Below, piece after piece: positions 52,731-61,686 of a stretch of DNA of 64,000 nucleotides. The stretch is from Candidatus Cacconaster merdequi (GTDB lineage Bacteria > Bacteroidota > Bacteroidia > Bacteroidales > UBA932): contig JAGHVK010000066.1 in assembly GCA_018064345.1 (NCBI GenBank), positions 1-64,000 on the forward strand. Direction: 5' to 3'. The notes under the pieces were generated by a model. That model was not told where the DNA came from, searched no databases, and saw nothing but the letters and a program-made list of their open reading frames with translations. The position numbers were made by a program, and so were the translations under genes. The first letter of the stretch is position 1; each line of letters begins with the position of its first letter.

Positions 52731-53168
52731 ATGGGATCTAGAAAACACGAAATGGCCGAGAGGCTGAAAGAAATAAAGAGCCATACAGCTATCGCCAAGC
52801 TGAATGACGTTCCTACCTCACCTCAGAAGATGCGCCTTGTGGCTGACATAGTAAGGGGTGTAGAAGTCAACAAAGCTTTGGATATCCTTCATTATTCAAA
52901 GAAAGAGGCTTCTGTCCGTTTGGAGAAACTTCTCCGCAGCGCTATCGCCAACTGGGAAGCGAAGAATGAAGATTCACGCAAGGAGTTGGAGAACGGCAAC
53001 GTATATGTACAGACAATTATGGTTGACGGTGGCCGCCAGCTGAAGCGTATCCGCACTGCCCCTCAGGGCCGCGCAGCACGCATCCGCAAGCGTTCAAACC
53101 ACGTAACCATCATCGTTGGTACGAAGAAAGAAGAGAAACCTGTTGAACCACAGTCAAAGGAGGCATAA
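52731..53168 (+). CDS. rplV: 50S ribosomal protein L22
   Basis: A 145-residue L22. The core contains [48 protein letters not shown]. The tunnel loop is [29 protein letters not shown]. The N-terminal [17 protein letters not shown] extension and C-terminal [13 protein letters not shown] tail make it somewhat longer than minimal L22, as usual in Bacteroidetes. Confidence 0.96.
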   Translation: MGSRKHEMAERLKEIKSHTAIAKLNDVPTSPQKMRLVADIVRGVEVNKALDILHYSKKEASVRLEKLLRSAIANWEAKNEDSRKELENGNVYVQTIMVDGGRQLKRIRTAPQGRAARIRKRSNHVTIIVGTKKEEKPVEPQSKEA

Positions 53169-53171
53169 ATT

Positions 53172-53939
53172 ATGGGACAGAAAACTAATCCTATCAGCAA
53201 CCGTGTAGGTATCATCCGTGGCTGGGATTCAAACTGGTATGGTGAATATCCTGCAAGAATCCTCGAGGATGCAAAGATTCGCGAGTATCTTACTGCCCGC
53301 CTTGCAAAGGCTTCGCTCTCTAAGATAGTCATCGAGCGTACCCTCAAACTCATCACAGTTACCATCAATACTGCCCGTCCGGGTGTGATTATCGGAAAGG
53401 GTGGCCAGGAAGTGGACAAACTGAAAGAAGAGTTGAAGAAGATTTGCAACAAGGATGTCCAGATCAACATCTTCGAAGTAAAGCGTCCTGAAGTTGACGC
53501 CAATATCGTAGCAAATAACATTGCCCGTCAGGTGGAAGGTCGTGTATCTTACCGTCGTGCAATCAAGATGGCTGTTGCTTCTACTATGCGTATGGGCGCC
53601 GAAGGAATCAAGGTTCAGATCAGCGGCCGCGTAGGTGGAGCTGAAATGGCAAGAAGCGAGATGTTCAAGGAAGGACGTACTCCTCTCCATACCATCCGTG
53701 CTGACATCGACTATGCACTCGCTGAGGCTCACACCAAAGTAGGTGTTCTCGGTATCAAGGTATGGGTATGCAACGGAGAAGTTTACGGCAAACGTGAACT
53801 CACTCCTAATGCAGGTGTCGCAGCAAACGCCGCTCAGGGTGGAGCAGGTAGCGAGCGCCGCGAACATGGTGACCGTCGTCGTGGCAACCGTAATGGTGGC
53901 CGTCGCTCGGGTGACCGTCGTCCACGCAAGGAGGAATAA
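53172..53939 (+). CDS. rpsC: 30S ribosomal protein S3
   Basis: A 255-residue S3 with a KH domain ([21 protein letters not shown]), the S3 C-terminal domain ([52 protein letters not shown]), and an Arg/Gly-rich tail ([17 protein letters not shown]). It ends the block: rplP, rpmC and the rest of the cluster do not follow; a terminator and an unrelated gene do. Confidence 0.97.
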   Translation: MGQKTNPISNRVGIIRGWDSNWYGEYPARILEDAKIREYLTARLAKASLSKIVIERTLKLITVTINTARPGVIIGKGGQEVDKLKEELKKICNKDVQINIFEVKRPEVDANIVANNIARQVEGRVSYRRAIKMAVASTMRMGAEGIKVQISGRVGGAEMARSEMFKEGRTPLHTIRADIDYALAEAHTKVGVLGIKVWVCNGEVYGKRELTPNAGVAANAAQGGAGSERREHGDRRRGNRNGGRRSGDRRPRKEE

Positions 53940-53960
53940 TACCTGATAAATAATCTGAAG

Positions 53961-53994
53961 AGAGGTTGGTCACATTGACCAGCCTCTTTTTTTT
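53961..53994 (+). terminator. Terminator of the ribosomal protein operon
   Basis: AGAGGTTGGTCA (53961-53972) pairs with TGACCAGCCTCT (53976-53987; one G-U), loop CAT, followed by about eight T. It cleanly ends the operon after rpsC. Confidence 0.92.
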
Positions 53995-54027
53995 GTTGAA
54001 TCAGTGCGATATATGGGAGATTTTGTG

Positions 54028-54035
54028 TAAGTTTG
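54028..54035 (+). promoter_or_regulatory. -7 box of the serine hydrolase gene
   Basis: TAAGTTTG is an exact TAnnTTTG, 41 nt before the start codon at 54077. No TTTG at the standard distance is seen. Confidence 0.4.
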
Positions 54036-54076
54036 TAAGACTAAGCTACCATAATCAACAAAATAGGAAACTGAAC

Positions 54077-55303
54077 ATGAAAAAACTTCTTGCATTTTTT
54101 GCAGTTGCAGCCGTAATGGCTTCCTGCACTCCTCAACCGGGCACTCTCAAACACGCTACCCCGGAGTCAATGGGAATGAATTCTGAAAAGCTCGCACAGA
54201 TAGACCGTGAGGCACAAAGTGCGGTGGATGCTGACAACATCCCCGGTTGTGTGGTTGCAGTTGTCCGTGAGGACAAAATAGTCTTCCTGAAGGCATACGG
54301 CAACAAACAGGTGTATCCGGACACTATTCCGATGACCACGGAGACCGTCTTTGACCTTGCTTCCTGCAGCAAGTGTGTCGGTACGACTCTCTCATTCATG
54401 CAGCTCATCGAAAACGGTTATGTCCGTCTTCAGGATGAAGTGAGCGAATATATTCCAGGTTTCAAGCCTTGGGTCGATCCTGAAACCGGCCGTGAAGTTC
54501 CGATTACAGTTCAGGATCTTCTTACTCATACTTCCGGTCTTGCTTCTTACATAAATGTTGCAAGTTTCGTGGAAAGATTCGGGGAGGCACAGCCTGACTC
54601 ACTCATCAACTTCATAGCAACCGAAGTTACCCGCAATTTCCGTCCGAAGACTAACTATCTTTACAGCTGCCTCAATTTCGTGACCCTCCAGAACATTCTC
54701 CAGAATATCACCGGCGAGCGTCTTGCCGACTATGCACAGAAGAACGTGTTCGACCGCCTCGGCCTCAAGCACACCTGCTATCTTCCAAAGGAACATCCGG
54801 ATATTCTTCCTCTCGTGGCTCCTACCGAACTGCAGGCTGACGGTTCCGTTCTCCTCGGTGACGTTCACGACCCTATCGCTTTCCGTTGCAACTGTGGCAA
54901 TTCGGGCAATGCAGGAGTGTTCTCAAACTGCGAGGACCTTGCTGTAATTTGCGCTGCAATAATGAATCACGGTGAGATCAACGGTCGCAGGATTCTCAGC
55001 CCTATGACCGTAGAGGCTATGATAGACGTTCCTGACTACGGCCCTAAGGCAATCGCGCCACACGTGGGAAGAGCTCTTGGCTGGGACAACCACAGCGGAG
55101 CATCGACTCTCAAGGGTGATATGTTCAGCCGTACAAGAACCATCTGCCATACCGGTTATACAGGTACCTCAATCGTAATGGATATGGATGCCAGGACTGC
55201 TGTCATCGTTCTTTCCAACCGCGTTCATCCGTACGACGACGGTATGATCAGTGAGACAAGGGCACGCATTGCAAACATCGTTGCCGGAAGTATTGAGAAA
55301 TAA
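54077..55303 (+). CDS. Class C beta-lactamase-like serine hydrolase (lipoprotein)
   Basis: The start is at ATG 54077 (MKKLLAFFAVAAVMASC), giving a lipobox and 408 residues. The SxxK motif is SCSK in FDLASCSKCVG. The usual YxN motif reads YSC (LYSCLNF), and the third motif is HTG (ICHTGYTG). This group includes penicillin-binding esterases and D-aminopeptidases. It probably acts on cell-wall or peptide substrates in the periplasm. Resistance to beta-lactams cannot be inferred. Confidence 0.85.
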   Translation: MKKLLAFFAVAAVMASCTPQPGTLKHATPESMGMNSEKLAQIDREAQSAVDADNIPGCVVAVVREDKIVFLKAYGNKQVYPDTIPMTTETVFDLASCSKCVGTTLSFMQLIENGYVRLQDEVSEYIPGFKPWVDPETGREVPITVQDLLTHTSGLASYINVASFVERFGEAQPDSLINFIATEVTRNFRPKTNYLYSCLNFVTLQNILQNITGERLADYAQKNVFDRLGLKHTCYLPKEHPDILPLVAPTELQADGSVLLGDVHDPIAFRCNCGNSGNAGVFSNCEDLAVICAAIMNHGEINGRRILSPMTVEAMIDVPDYGPKAIAPHVGRALGWDNHSGASTLKGDMFSRTRTICHTGYTGTSIVMDMDARTAVIVLSNRVHPYDDGMISETRARIANIVAGSIEK

Positions 55304-56243
55304 CATAATATACAATAGACCTGTCATCAATGGCAGCCGCACGGTGGCTGTCATTGATGACTGTTTTATGGGCAACCCTCCACAATGGCCTGACTGCCCC
55401 CGGATTTTCATTCATGCGAGCGAGAAGGACAAGACTCTCGCAACTGTTGAAAAAGTAATCGGGAGGCTGTTGGAACTGGAAGCGGACAGGGATACTTTTC
55501 TGGTGGGGATAGGAGGTGGAATAACTACCGACATCACAGGATTCGTAGCTTCGACATTCAAACGAGGGTTGAGGTTCGGCCTGGTCCCGACAACTTTGCT
55601 CGCCCAGGTGGATGCTGCAATAGGAGGAAAGAACGGAGTGAATTTCTCCGGCTTCAAGAATATGATGGGAACGTTCAACGAAGCGGACTGGGTTTATGTT
55701 TCATCTTCTTTCCTCAAGACACTTGACCACAGACAGCTTATGTGCGGTGCTGCTGAGATGCTCAAGACTTTTTTGATTGCAGATGAAAGGGCATATCACG
55801 AAGCAGTGGAGTTGTTTGCAGCTCAGGAAATTGATTTTGAGGCGATTCAACCTCTGGTACATCGTGCGGCGGAGATAAAGTTCTCAATTGTGGAGAAAGA
55901 CCCGCAGGACAGAGGCATCCGACATCTCCTCAATTTCGGGCATACTTATGCCCACGCAATAGAAAAGAACGATACCGGTATGCTTCACGGTGAGGCAGTG
56001 GCTGTCGGGATGGTGATGGAGTCCCGTATAGCTGTGAAAAACGGTATCTTGGGAGAAGATGTTCTCTTTGAAATAGAATCCGATTTCAAGAGGATAGGCC
56101 TTCCGACCGATACTTCCCTCAAGGAAGAGGAACTGGAGGCTGCGCTCCTTCAGGACAAGAAACGCTCGGGAAATGTCATCAGAATGGCACTGCCGGCAAA
56201 AATAGGAGAAGCGGTGATATGGGAGAAATCTGTTACAGTCTGA
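55251..56243 (+). CDS. aroB: 3-dehydroquinate synthase
   Basis: A 330-residue frame from ATG 55251. The first 14-17 residues overlap the upstream gene and do not look like AroB, so the real start may be TTG 55281, TTG 55293 or a non-standard codon near 55305. The NAD-binding segment LVGIGGGITTDITGFVASTFKRG, the metal/substrate region TTLLAQVDAAIGGKNGVNFSGFKNMMG and the second metal site LLNFGHTYAHAIEK are complete. It makes 3-dehydroquinate in the shikimate pathway. The next gene overlaps by 25 nt. Confidence 0.93.
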   Translation: MRQGHALQTSLPEVLRNNIIYNRPVINGSRTVAVIDDCFMGNPPQWPDCPRIFIHASEKDKTLATVEKVIGRLLELEADRDTFLVGIGGGITTDITGFVASTFKRGLRFGLVPTTLLAQVDAAIGGKNGVNFSGFKNMMGTFNEADWVYVSSSFLKTLDHRQLMCGAAEMLKTFLIADERAYHEAVELFAAQEIDFEAIQPLVHRAAEIKFSIVEKDPQDRGIRHLLNFGHTYAHAIEKNDTGMLHGEAVAVGMVMESRIAVKNGILGEDVLFEIESDFKRIGLPTDTSLKEEELEAALLQDKKRSGNVIRMALPAKIGEAVIWEKSVTV

Positions 56244-58135
56244 AAGGGGTATCGAACGCCTACTGCAATTTCATGGTCCAGACAAGGATGAAGGCGGTCG
56301 TCGAGATACGTTTGGACGATTGCATGCTGGATGAAGACCAGCTCAAGCAACTCTTCTCCAGTGAACGTTCAGCCAGGACCATCGCCACTTACCATATTGA
56401 AGACAGCAGTCAGCTTGAAGAGGCCTCAAGGCTTCTTTCCCTTGCCATCCTTTCCGGGTCAGATTATGTGGACATACCTTTGGACTGGCCCGAAAACAGG
56501 CGGCAATGGCTTGTTTCCCTCGCATTGAACAAAGGGTGCAGAATCATAATCTCATATCACGATTACAACGGGACCGGCCCGCTCATCTCTCTCGTAGAAA
56601 AAGCCCGCACTGCTTTTTCATACGGAGCCGACATTGCCAAAATAGTTACCACTGCTCATTGTGAAGAGGATTGGAAACGGGTGATGGGACTTTATGACTT
56701 GTTCCCGTCAGAAAAACTCGTTGCCTTTGCAATGGGAAAAGAGGGCTATGATTCCCGCCTCGTATCTTTTTCAAAGGGAGCTCCGCTGTTCTATCTTTCA
56801 CCGTCCCGAAAGAGAATGACCGCGCCCGGACAGCCGGTCTATTTCGATTTTCTGGAAGAGGACCAGATTGTGCTGTGCGGTGAAAGTGATCTCCCCGCAT
56901 CAAAGAGTTTCGCTCAGAGGGCGATAGTTCTCTCTGCGCTTGCCGAAGGTACCACGAGGCTGTATGGAATGACCCTGTGTGACGATATATGTGCAGCCAT
57001 AGGTGTCGCAGAAAGTTTTGGTGCCGAGGTCTCGTTGGAGGGGACGACACTGACGGTTACAGGACATCAGGATATTTTGGGCAAAGGCTTGACAGTGAAG
57101 GACAACACATTGTTCGTAGGAGAGTCCGCCCTGCTGGCGAGGTTGTGCATCCCTCTTGCGGGCCTTTCCGATGAAGACATAACCATCGTAGGTGAAAAGA
57201 GTCTGCTCGGCCGCAGAATCGATGACCATAGAAGTGCATTGAAGAAACTCGGCCTGGCCATCGACTATACCGACAAGTGCTATCTTCCAGCCGTAGTGAA
57301 AGGGAGACTCAAAGGAGGAGTCGTTTCTCTTAACGGAAAGAAGGGCTCCCAGATGATATCAGGCCTCCTGCTTGCCCTGAGTCAGTGCCGGAGCAGCAGC
57401 GCAATAGCCGTGGAGCAGGTCACGAGCTCTCCATATATCAATCTTACGACCTACATTGCCTCGTTTTTCGGCCTTTGTGGGTATGAAGTTCCGACAACGG
57501 ACGATGATGAGATATACTATGTCAGTCCCAATCAGAAGATAGAACCCGTGATAGGTTTTGAAATGGAAAAGGACTGGAGCAGCGCAGCTATGCTGATGGC
57601 GGCCGGAGCCATTATGGGAGACATATCCCTGCGCGGACTTGATACTTGTTCCAATCAGGCGGATTCGGTCATTTTCCTTATGATGGAGGACTGCAACATT
57701 GACATTGAAGAGAAAAACAACGTGATAAATGTCCGCAAGTCGATGATCACTCCTTTCTATTTCGACATAACCGACTGCCCGGATCTCTTCGCTCCATTGT
57801 TCCTGCTCGCTTCACAGGCGGAAGGAGAGAGTATCATTGCCGGTGTCGGCAGGCTGAAGAACAAAGAGAGCAACAGGGCCAGGACTTTCTCATCCGAATT
57901 TTCCAAATTGGGAATCAAGAGCAGAATCGTGGGTGACGAAATATTTATCCGCGGGCACGAAAACTTCGTCTATGACAGCGCCGTTTGCTCTTCACACGGT
58001 GACCACAGGCTCGCTATGGCACTTTATGTCGCCTCTTTGGTCGCAAAAGGGCCGGTAGAGATAGAAGGAATGGAATCAATTGCGAAATCTTTTCCTAACT
58101 TTGTAGAAACCATTGGCAGGTTGAAGAAAAAATAG
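56219..58135 (+). CDS. aroDA: Fused 3-dehydroquinate dehydratase (type I) and EPSP synthase
   Basis: A 638-residue two-domain enzyme. Residues 1-205 are a type I dehydroquinase: VVEIRLDD, the catalytic His114 in ISYHDY and the Schiff-base Lys141 in DIAKIV. Residues 215-638 are EPSP synthase: DLPASKSFAQRAI with Lys229, the two-fold repeats and HGDHRLAMA near the end. The two steps are not consecutive in the pathway (AroE and AroK lie between). It sits between aroB and aroC and is coupled to aroB. Confidence 0.9.
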   Translation: MGEICYSLKGVSNAYCNFMVQTRMKAVVEIRLDDCMLDEDQLKQLFSSERSARTIATYHIEDSSQLEEASRLLSLAILSGSDYVDIPLDWPENRRQWLVSLALNKGCRIIISYHDYNGTGPLISLVEKARTAFSYGADIAKIVTTAHCEEDWKRVMGLYDLFPSEKLVAFAMGKEGYDSRLVSFSKGAPLFYLSPSRKRMTAPGQPVYFDFLEEDQIVLCGESDLPASKSFAQRAIVLSALAEGTTRLYGMTLCDDICAAIGVAESFGAEVSLEGTTLTVTGHQDILGKGLTVKDNTLFVGESALLARLCIPLAGLSDEDITIVGEKSLLGRRIDDHRSALKKLGLAIDYTDKCYLPAVVKGRLKGGVVSLNGKKGSQMISGLLLALSQCRSSSAIAVEQVTSSPYINLTTYIASFFGLCGYEVPTTDDDEIYYVSPNQKIEPVIGFEMEKDWSSAAMLMAAGAIMGDISLRGLDTCSNQADSVIFLMMEDCNIDIEEKNNVINVRKSMITPFYFDITDCPDLFAPLFLLASQAEGESIIAGVGRLKNKESNRARTFSSEFSKLGIKSRIVGDEIFIRGHENFVYDSAVCSSHGDHRLAMALYVASLVAKGPVEIEGMESIAKSFPNFVETIGRLKKK

Positions 58136-58141
58136 ATTCTT

Positions 58142-59182
58142 ATGAATACTTTCGGCGACAAGTTTCAGATTCAGATTTTCGGAGCATCGCACGCTCCCGT
58201 CATAGGTGTGACGATAACCGGGCTTCCAACAGGAATACCGATAAATGATTCGGATTTCGAGCAGGACATATTGCGCAGAAAAAGCGGCTCCAAAGGAACC
58301 ACTTCACGAATCGAGGATGATATTCCGGTAATAGAGAGCGGTCTGTCAAAAGATGGGACGGGTGAGATGGTGACGAATGGGAAAGCACTTACCATAACTT
58401 TCGAAAACAACAATATCCATCCGGAAGACTACACTCCTTTCAGGAATGTGCCGCGTCCAGGCCACGCTGACTTCACGGCGTACATAAAGTACTCTTCCCG
58501 CAAGCGGGACTTCGAGAACACCGATTTCATGGGTGGGGGATTCTTTTCCGGACGTATGACGCTGCCTCTTGTCGGAGCCGGAGTCATTGCCAAGAAGATA
58601 TTGGACCCTATCAAGGTTGAGGCGAAACTTGTCGAGGTGGGAGGTATTCCGACTGATGACTGGTCAAAAGTAGAGGAACTGCTCGATCAGACAATCAAGG
58701 AAGGAGATTCAATAGGGGGCATCATCGAATGTGTATGCAGGAATGTGACTCCGGGACTTGGAGAGCCTTTCTTCGATTCCCTGGAATCGATGATTTCACA
58801 CGCCATATTCTCCATCCCGGGAATCCGTGGCATCGAGTTCGGTGACGGTTTCGCAGCCTCAAGGATGAAAGGCTCCCAGCATAACGATCCTTTTATCGAC
58901 GACAAGGGACACACTTCCAAGAACGGAGCTGGTGGAATCAACGGTGGAATATCAAACGGTAATGACATAGTGTTCCGTGTGGCGGTCAAGCCGACTTCCA
59001 GCATTATAAAGAAGCAGCAGACCTTCGATTTCATCAACAAGAGAATGACGGACATATCCGTCCCGGGACGTCACGACACCTGTTTCGCCCTCCGCGTGCC
59101 TCCGGTAGTCGAGGCGATGACTGCCATAACTCTCGTGGACCTTCTTATGAAGGACCTCGTCAAAAGGCCAAGATCAATCTAA
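58142..59182 (+). CDS. aroC: Chorismate synthase
   Basis: A 346-residue AroC: GASHAPVIGVTITGLPTGIPI at the start, RPGHADFTAYIKY, GGGFFSGRMT and RHDTCFALRVPPVVEAMTAITLVDL at the end. It uses reduced FMN to make chorismate from EPSP. It is 6 nt after the aroDA fusion and closes the shikimate run. It is slightly short (about 350 in the family) but complete. Confidence 0.95.
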   Translation: MNTFGDKFQIQIFGASHAPVIGVTITGLPTGIPINDSDFEQDILRRKSGSKGTTSRIEDDIPVIESGLSKDGTGEMVTNGKALTITFENNNIHPEDYTPFRNVPRPGHADFTAYIKYSSRKRDFENTDFMGGGFFSGRMTLPLVGAGVIAKKILDPIKVEAKLVEVGGIPTDDWSKVEELLDQTIKEGDSIGGIIECVCRNVTPGLGEPFFDSLESMISHAIFSIPGIRGIEFGDGFAASRMKGSQHNDPFIDDKGHTSKNGAGGINGGISNGNDIVFRVAVKPTSSIIKKQQTFDFINKRMTDISVPGRHDTCFALRVPPVVEAMTAITLVDLLMKDLVKRPRSI

Positions 59183-59193
59183 ATCAAAATAGT

Positions 59194-59982
59194 ATGAAAA
59201 AGTTCATCTTCGCCGCTCTCCTTGCAGCGGCAATTCTTCCAGGATGCAGGACATCCGGTGCAGACCCTGTCGTAAAGCGTTATCTCAAGGATTCCCTTGA
59301 GGTGTTCTCTGCCCGCTGCCAGCAGACTCTGGATGCTGCCTATATGGTTGATTCCCTGATAGAAATCAAGGAAGATATTCCCGGGTGGGAAGGATTCCCC
59401 GTGAAACTTTACCAGTATTATACCGGTGAGGACATCTATCTCAAGGCTCCGAAGAGAGCTCTTGTATATCTTCTCAACCCTTCAGCCGAAAAGCTTGCAA
59501 CCTGGATTGTAAATGCCGTGTTCGATGCAACTGGAGCCCTAGAATATGAAAATCTTGAAAAGGTACGTCAGTTCATAACCTGGCAGTCCGGTGCTCAGTT
59601 CCCGGTCAAAGGTGTGGTTTTCGAGGATATGTACACAAAAGGATTCCACGAACCGTATGTATTCAAGGATGGTGTTACGGTCTATATCGCGGATTCAACT
59701 TATCTTTCTCCTACAAAGACTCCTACGGACGAGATGCTTGACTACTACATCAACCTCGCCGAGGACAATTCACAGTTGAAGCCGAATACCGGCCGATATG
59801 CCCGTATCTGCTCTACCACCCGCGAGATGTACTACAATGCAGGTGGAACGGCTGATGTAGGATACAGTGATGACGGACAACGCTCGCAGGCCTGGCTTTC
59901 AGAGGTTGCCCGCTTGTATAAAGAGGCTTGGAATTCCGACAAGAACTTCCTCATATACGCTTGGGCGAAGTCAAATCTTTGA
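59194..59982 (+). CDS. Hypothetical lipoprotein
   Basis: A 262-residue protein with a signal and lipobox (AAAILPGC at about residue 18). The mature part has mixed helix/strand, with repeated aromatic residues (KLYQYYTGEDIYLKAP, YNAGGTADVGYSDDG), and no motif I recognise. The next gene overlaps its stop by one base, so the two probably act together. It follows aroC by 11 nt and may be read through from the shikimate genes. Function unknown. Confidence 0.6.
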   Translation: MKKFIFAALLAAAILPGCRTSGADPVVKRYLKDSLEVFSARCQQTLDAAYMVDSLIEIKEDIPGWEGFPVKLYQYYTGEDIYLKAPKRALVYLLNPSAEKLATWIVNAVFDATGALEYENLEKVRQFITWQSGAQFPVKGVVFEDMYTKGFHEPYVFKDGVTVYIADSTYLSPTKTPTDEMLDYYINLAEDNSQLKPNTGRYARICSTTREMYYNAGGTADVGYSDDGQRSQAWLSEVARLYKEAWNSDKNFLIYAWAKSNL

Positions 59983-60638
59983 TGAATAGACTGTTTGCTT
60001 TTTCCGGAAGAATACTCCTTGCGGTGGTTTTTACCTTTGCCGCAGGGAGTTTTGTTTCAGTCAGTGCGCAGACTCTGACATACGATGTCCGATGTGGGGA
60101 CAAGTCTTTCAGTACAAGTTTCAATGCAGTCAATGACGGTTCCGGGACAGTGCTTACTACTGTTTACGGCTCTCAGTCCACAAGACAGGTAATCGGCTCC
60201 GACTTGCGCACAATGGAGTGGAGCCTGAAGGACAGAAGCAGCTCGACCGATGTGGCCGTCATACTTGAAAACGGTTTTTTCCTGATAAAAGGCACGTTCA
60301 AGGGGAAGTCTGTGGACAAGAAAGTGAAGAGTGACGGTACTCCGTGGGTTCAGAACATAGGCTTTGTGAGCGGGCGGTTGCTTGAAAAGGGTAAGAAGTT
60401 CAGATACACCTCTGTCAGGCCCACCGACTTGAAAGTCTTCACCTTCGATGCCGAAATCAAAGGAAACGGAGAAGGGGAGTACAAGGATTACGTCAGGGTG
60501 AAGGTAACCCCTACAGGTACATTTTCAAAATTGTGGCACGCGAATCACTATTTCGACGGCAGGACACTTGAATATACAGGATACCACGCCGTGGAAAAAG
60601 CCGGCGGCCCTGAAACATTCTGGCTGTTGAGAAGATAG
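59982..60638 (+). CDS. Hypothetical secreted protein (DUF3108-like in appearance)
   Basis: The start is at ATG 59982 (MNRLFAFSGRILLAVVF), giving a Sec signal cut near VSAQ and 218 residues. A longer frame upstream would read inside the previous gene. The mature part is beta-rich, with an even spread of charged residues (TYDVRCGDKSFSTSF, RYTSVRPTDLKVFTFDAEIKG). The look resembles outer-membrane-associated DUF3108 or lipocalin-type proteins, but I am not certain. It overlaps the upstream lipoprotein stop by one base. Confidence 0.5.
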   Translation: MNRLFAFSGRILLAVVFTFAAGSFVSVSAQTLTYDVRCGDKSFSTSFNAVNDGSGTVLTTVYGSQSTRQVIGSDLRTMEWSLKDRSSSTDVAVILENGFFLIKGTFKGKSVDKKVKSDGTPWVQNIGFVSGRLLEKGKKFRYTSVRPTDLKVFTFDAEIKGNGEGEYKDYVRVKVTPTGTFSKLWHANHYFDGRTLEYTGYHAVEKAGGPETFWLLRR

Positions 60639-60641
60639 CCT

Positions 60642-61652
60642 CTAAATCAGGATTCCTGCTGATTCACACTGCCGTATCATCTCTTCCGGCCAGATGCTTG
60701 ACTGGATCTCGCCTATGTGGGCTTTCCTCAGAAGGAACATGCAGAGACGGCTTTGGCCGATACCTCCTCCTATGGTCAGCGGCAGTCTGCCTTCAAGCAG
60801 CAGACGGTGGTACATAAGCTCTTTCTTCCACTCCTGACCGCTTGCCTTCAATTGATATTCAAGAGACGCCTCGTCCACTCTGATTCCCATGGAGGAGAGC
60901 TCGAACGCACTCTCCAGAACAGGGTTCCATACTATGAGGTCACCGTTGAGGCTCCAGTCGTCATAGTCGGCGGCACGGCTGTCGTGAGGCTGCCCGTCGG
61001 AAAGTCTCTCGCCGATTCCGATGATGAAGACAGCCCGCTTCTCCTCCGCTATGCGGTTTTCTCTTTCTTTGGGCGTTAAACCGGGATATTTCCGCAGAAG
61101 TTCCTCGCTGGTGATAAAGTATATGTCTTCGGGAAGAATCGGCTTTATTTGGGGGTATTCTACGAAAATAAGGTTTTCCGTCACCTTGATGGCTTCGAAG
61201 ATTCTGCGGACAGTGCTCCTGAGGAATCCGAGATTCCTGTCTCCCTGTTCGATGACCTTCTCCCAGTCCCACTGGTCCACGTATATCGAGTGGATATTGT
61301 CGAGCTCTTCATCAGGCCTCAAGGCGTTCATATCGGTGTAGATTCCTCTTCCCGCTGCCGTGCCCATCCTGCCAAGCTTGACTCTTTTCCATTTTGCGAG
61401 AGAATGGACGACCTCTGCCTTCGCTTCACCCATATCCTTGATAGGAAATGACACAGGCCTCTCGACTCCGCTCAGGTCATCGTTCAAACCTGTCCCATTG
61501 AGCACTACCATCGGAGCCGTCACCCTAAGCAGTGAAAGTTGTGCCGCCAGATTCTTCTGGAACATATCCTTCACCATCTTTATCGCCTTTTCTGTGACTT
61601 CCCTTCCCCCGAGTATGTCAGAGTAGCCTGCAGGTATTTTCAATACACTCAT
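60642..61652 (-). CDS. asnA: Aspartate-ammonia ligase
   Basis: The start is at ATG 61652 (MSVLKIPAGYSD), giving 336 residues as in the family. AsnA makes asparagine from aspartate, ammonia and ATP. Its class II synthetase-like fold shows DLSGVERPVSFPI, IYTDMNALRPDEELDNIHSIYVDQWDWE and GGGIGQSRLCMFLL near the end. It is convergent with the secreted-protein gene, with 3 nt between. A minus-strand TATTTTTG (61686-61679) 27 nt upstream is a possible -7 box. Confidence 0.95.
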   Translation of the reverse strand: MSVLKIPAGYSDILGGREVTEKAIKMVKDMFQKNLAAQLSLLRVTAPMVVLNGTGLNDDLSGVERPVSFPIKDMGEAKAEVVHSLAKWKRVKLGRMGTAAGRGIYTDMNALRPDEELDNIHSIYVDQWDWEKVIEQGDRNLGFLRSTVRRIFEAIKVTENLIFVEYPQIKPILPEDIYFITSEELLRKYPGLTPKERENRIAEEKRAVFIIGIGERLSDGQPHDSRAADYDDWSLNGDLIVWNPVLESAFELSSMGIRVDEASLEYQLKASGQEWKKELMYHRLLLEGRLPLTIGGGIGQSRLCMFLLRKAHIGEIQSSIWPEEMIRQCESAGILI

Positions 61653-61678
61653 ATCCTGTATATTATAAATAATTATAA

Positions 61679-61686
61679 CAAAAATA
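61679..61686 (-). promoter_or_regulatory. -7 box of asnA
   Basis: TATTTTTG on the minus strand, an exact TAnnTTTG match, sits directly after the stop codon of the upstream peptidase gene. A TTG inside that gene is 17 nt upstream. Confidence 0.4.

Noticed and set aside
54077..55303. Beta-lactam resistance gene
   Set aside because: Only the general fold motifs are present and the YxN motif is altered; resistance cannot be claimed.
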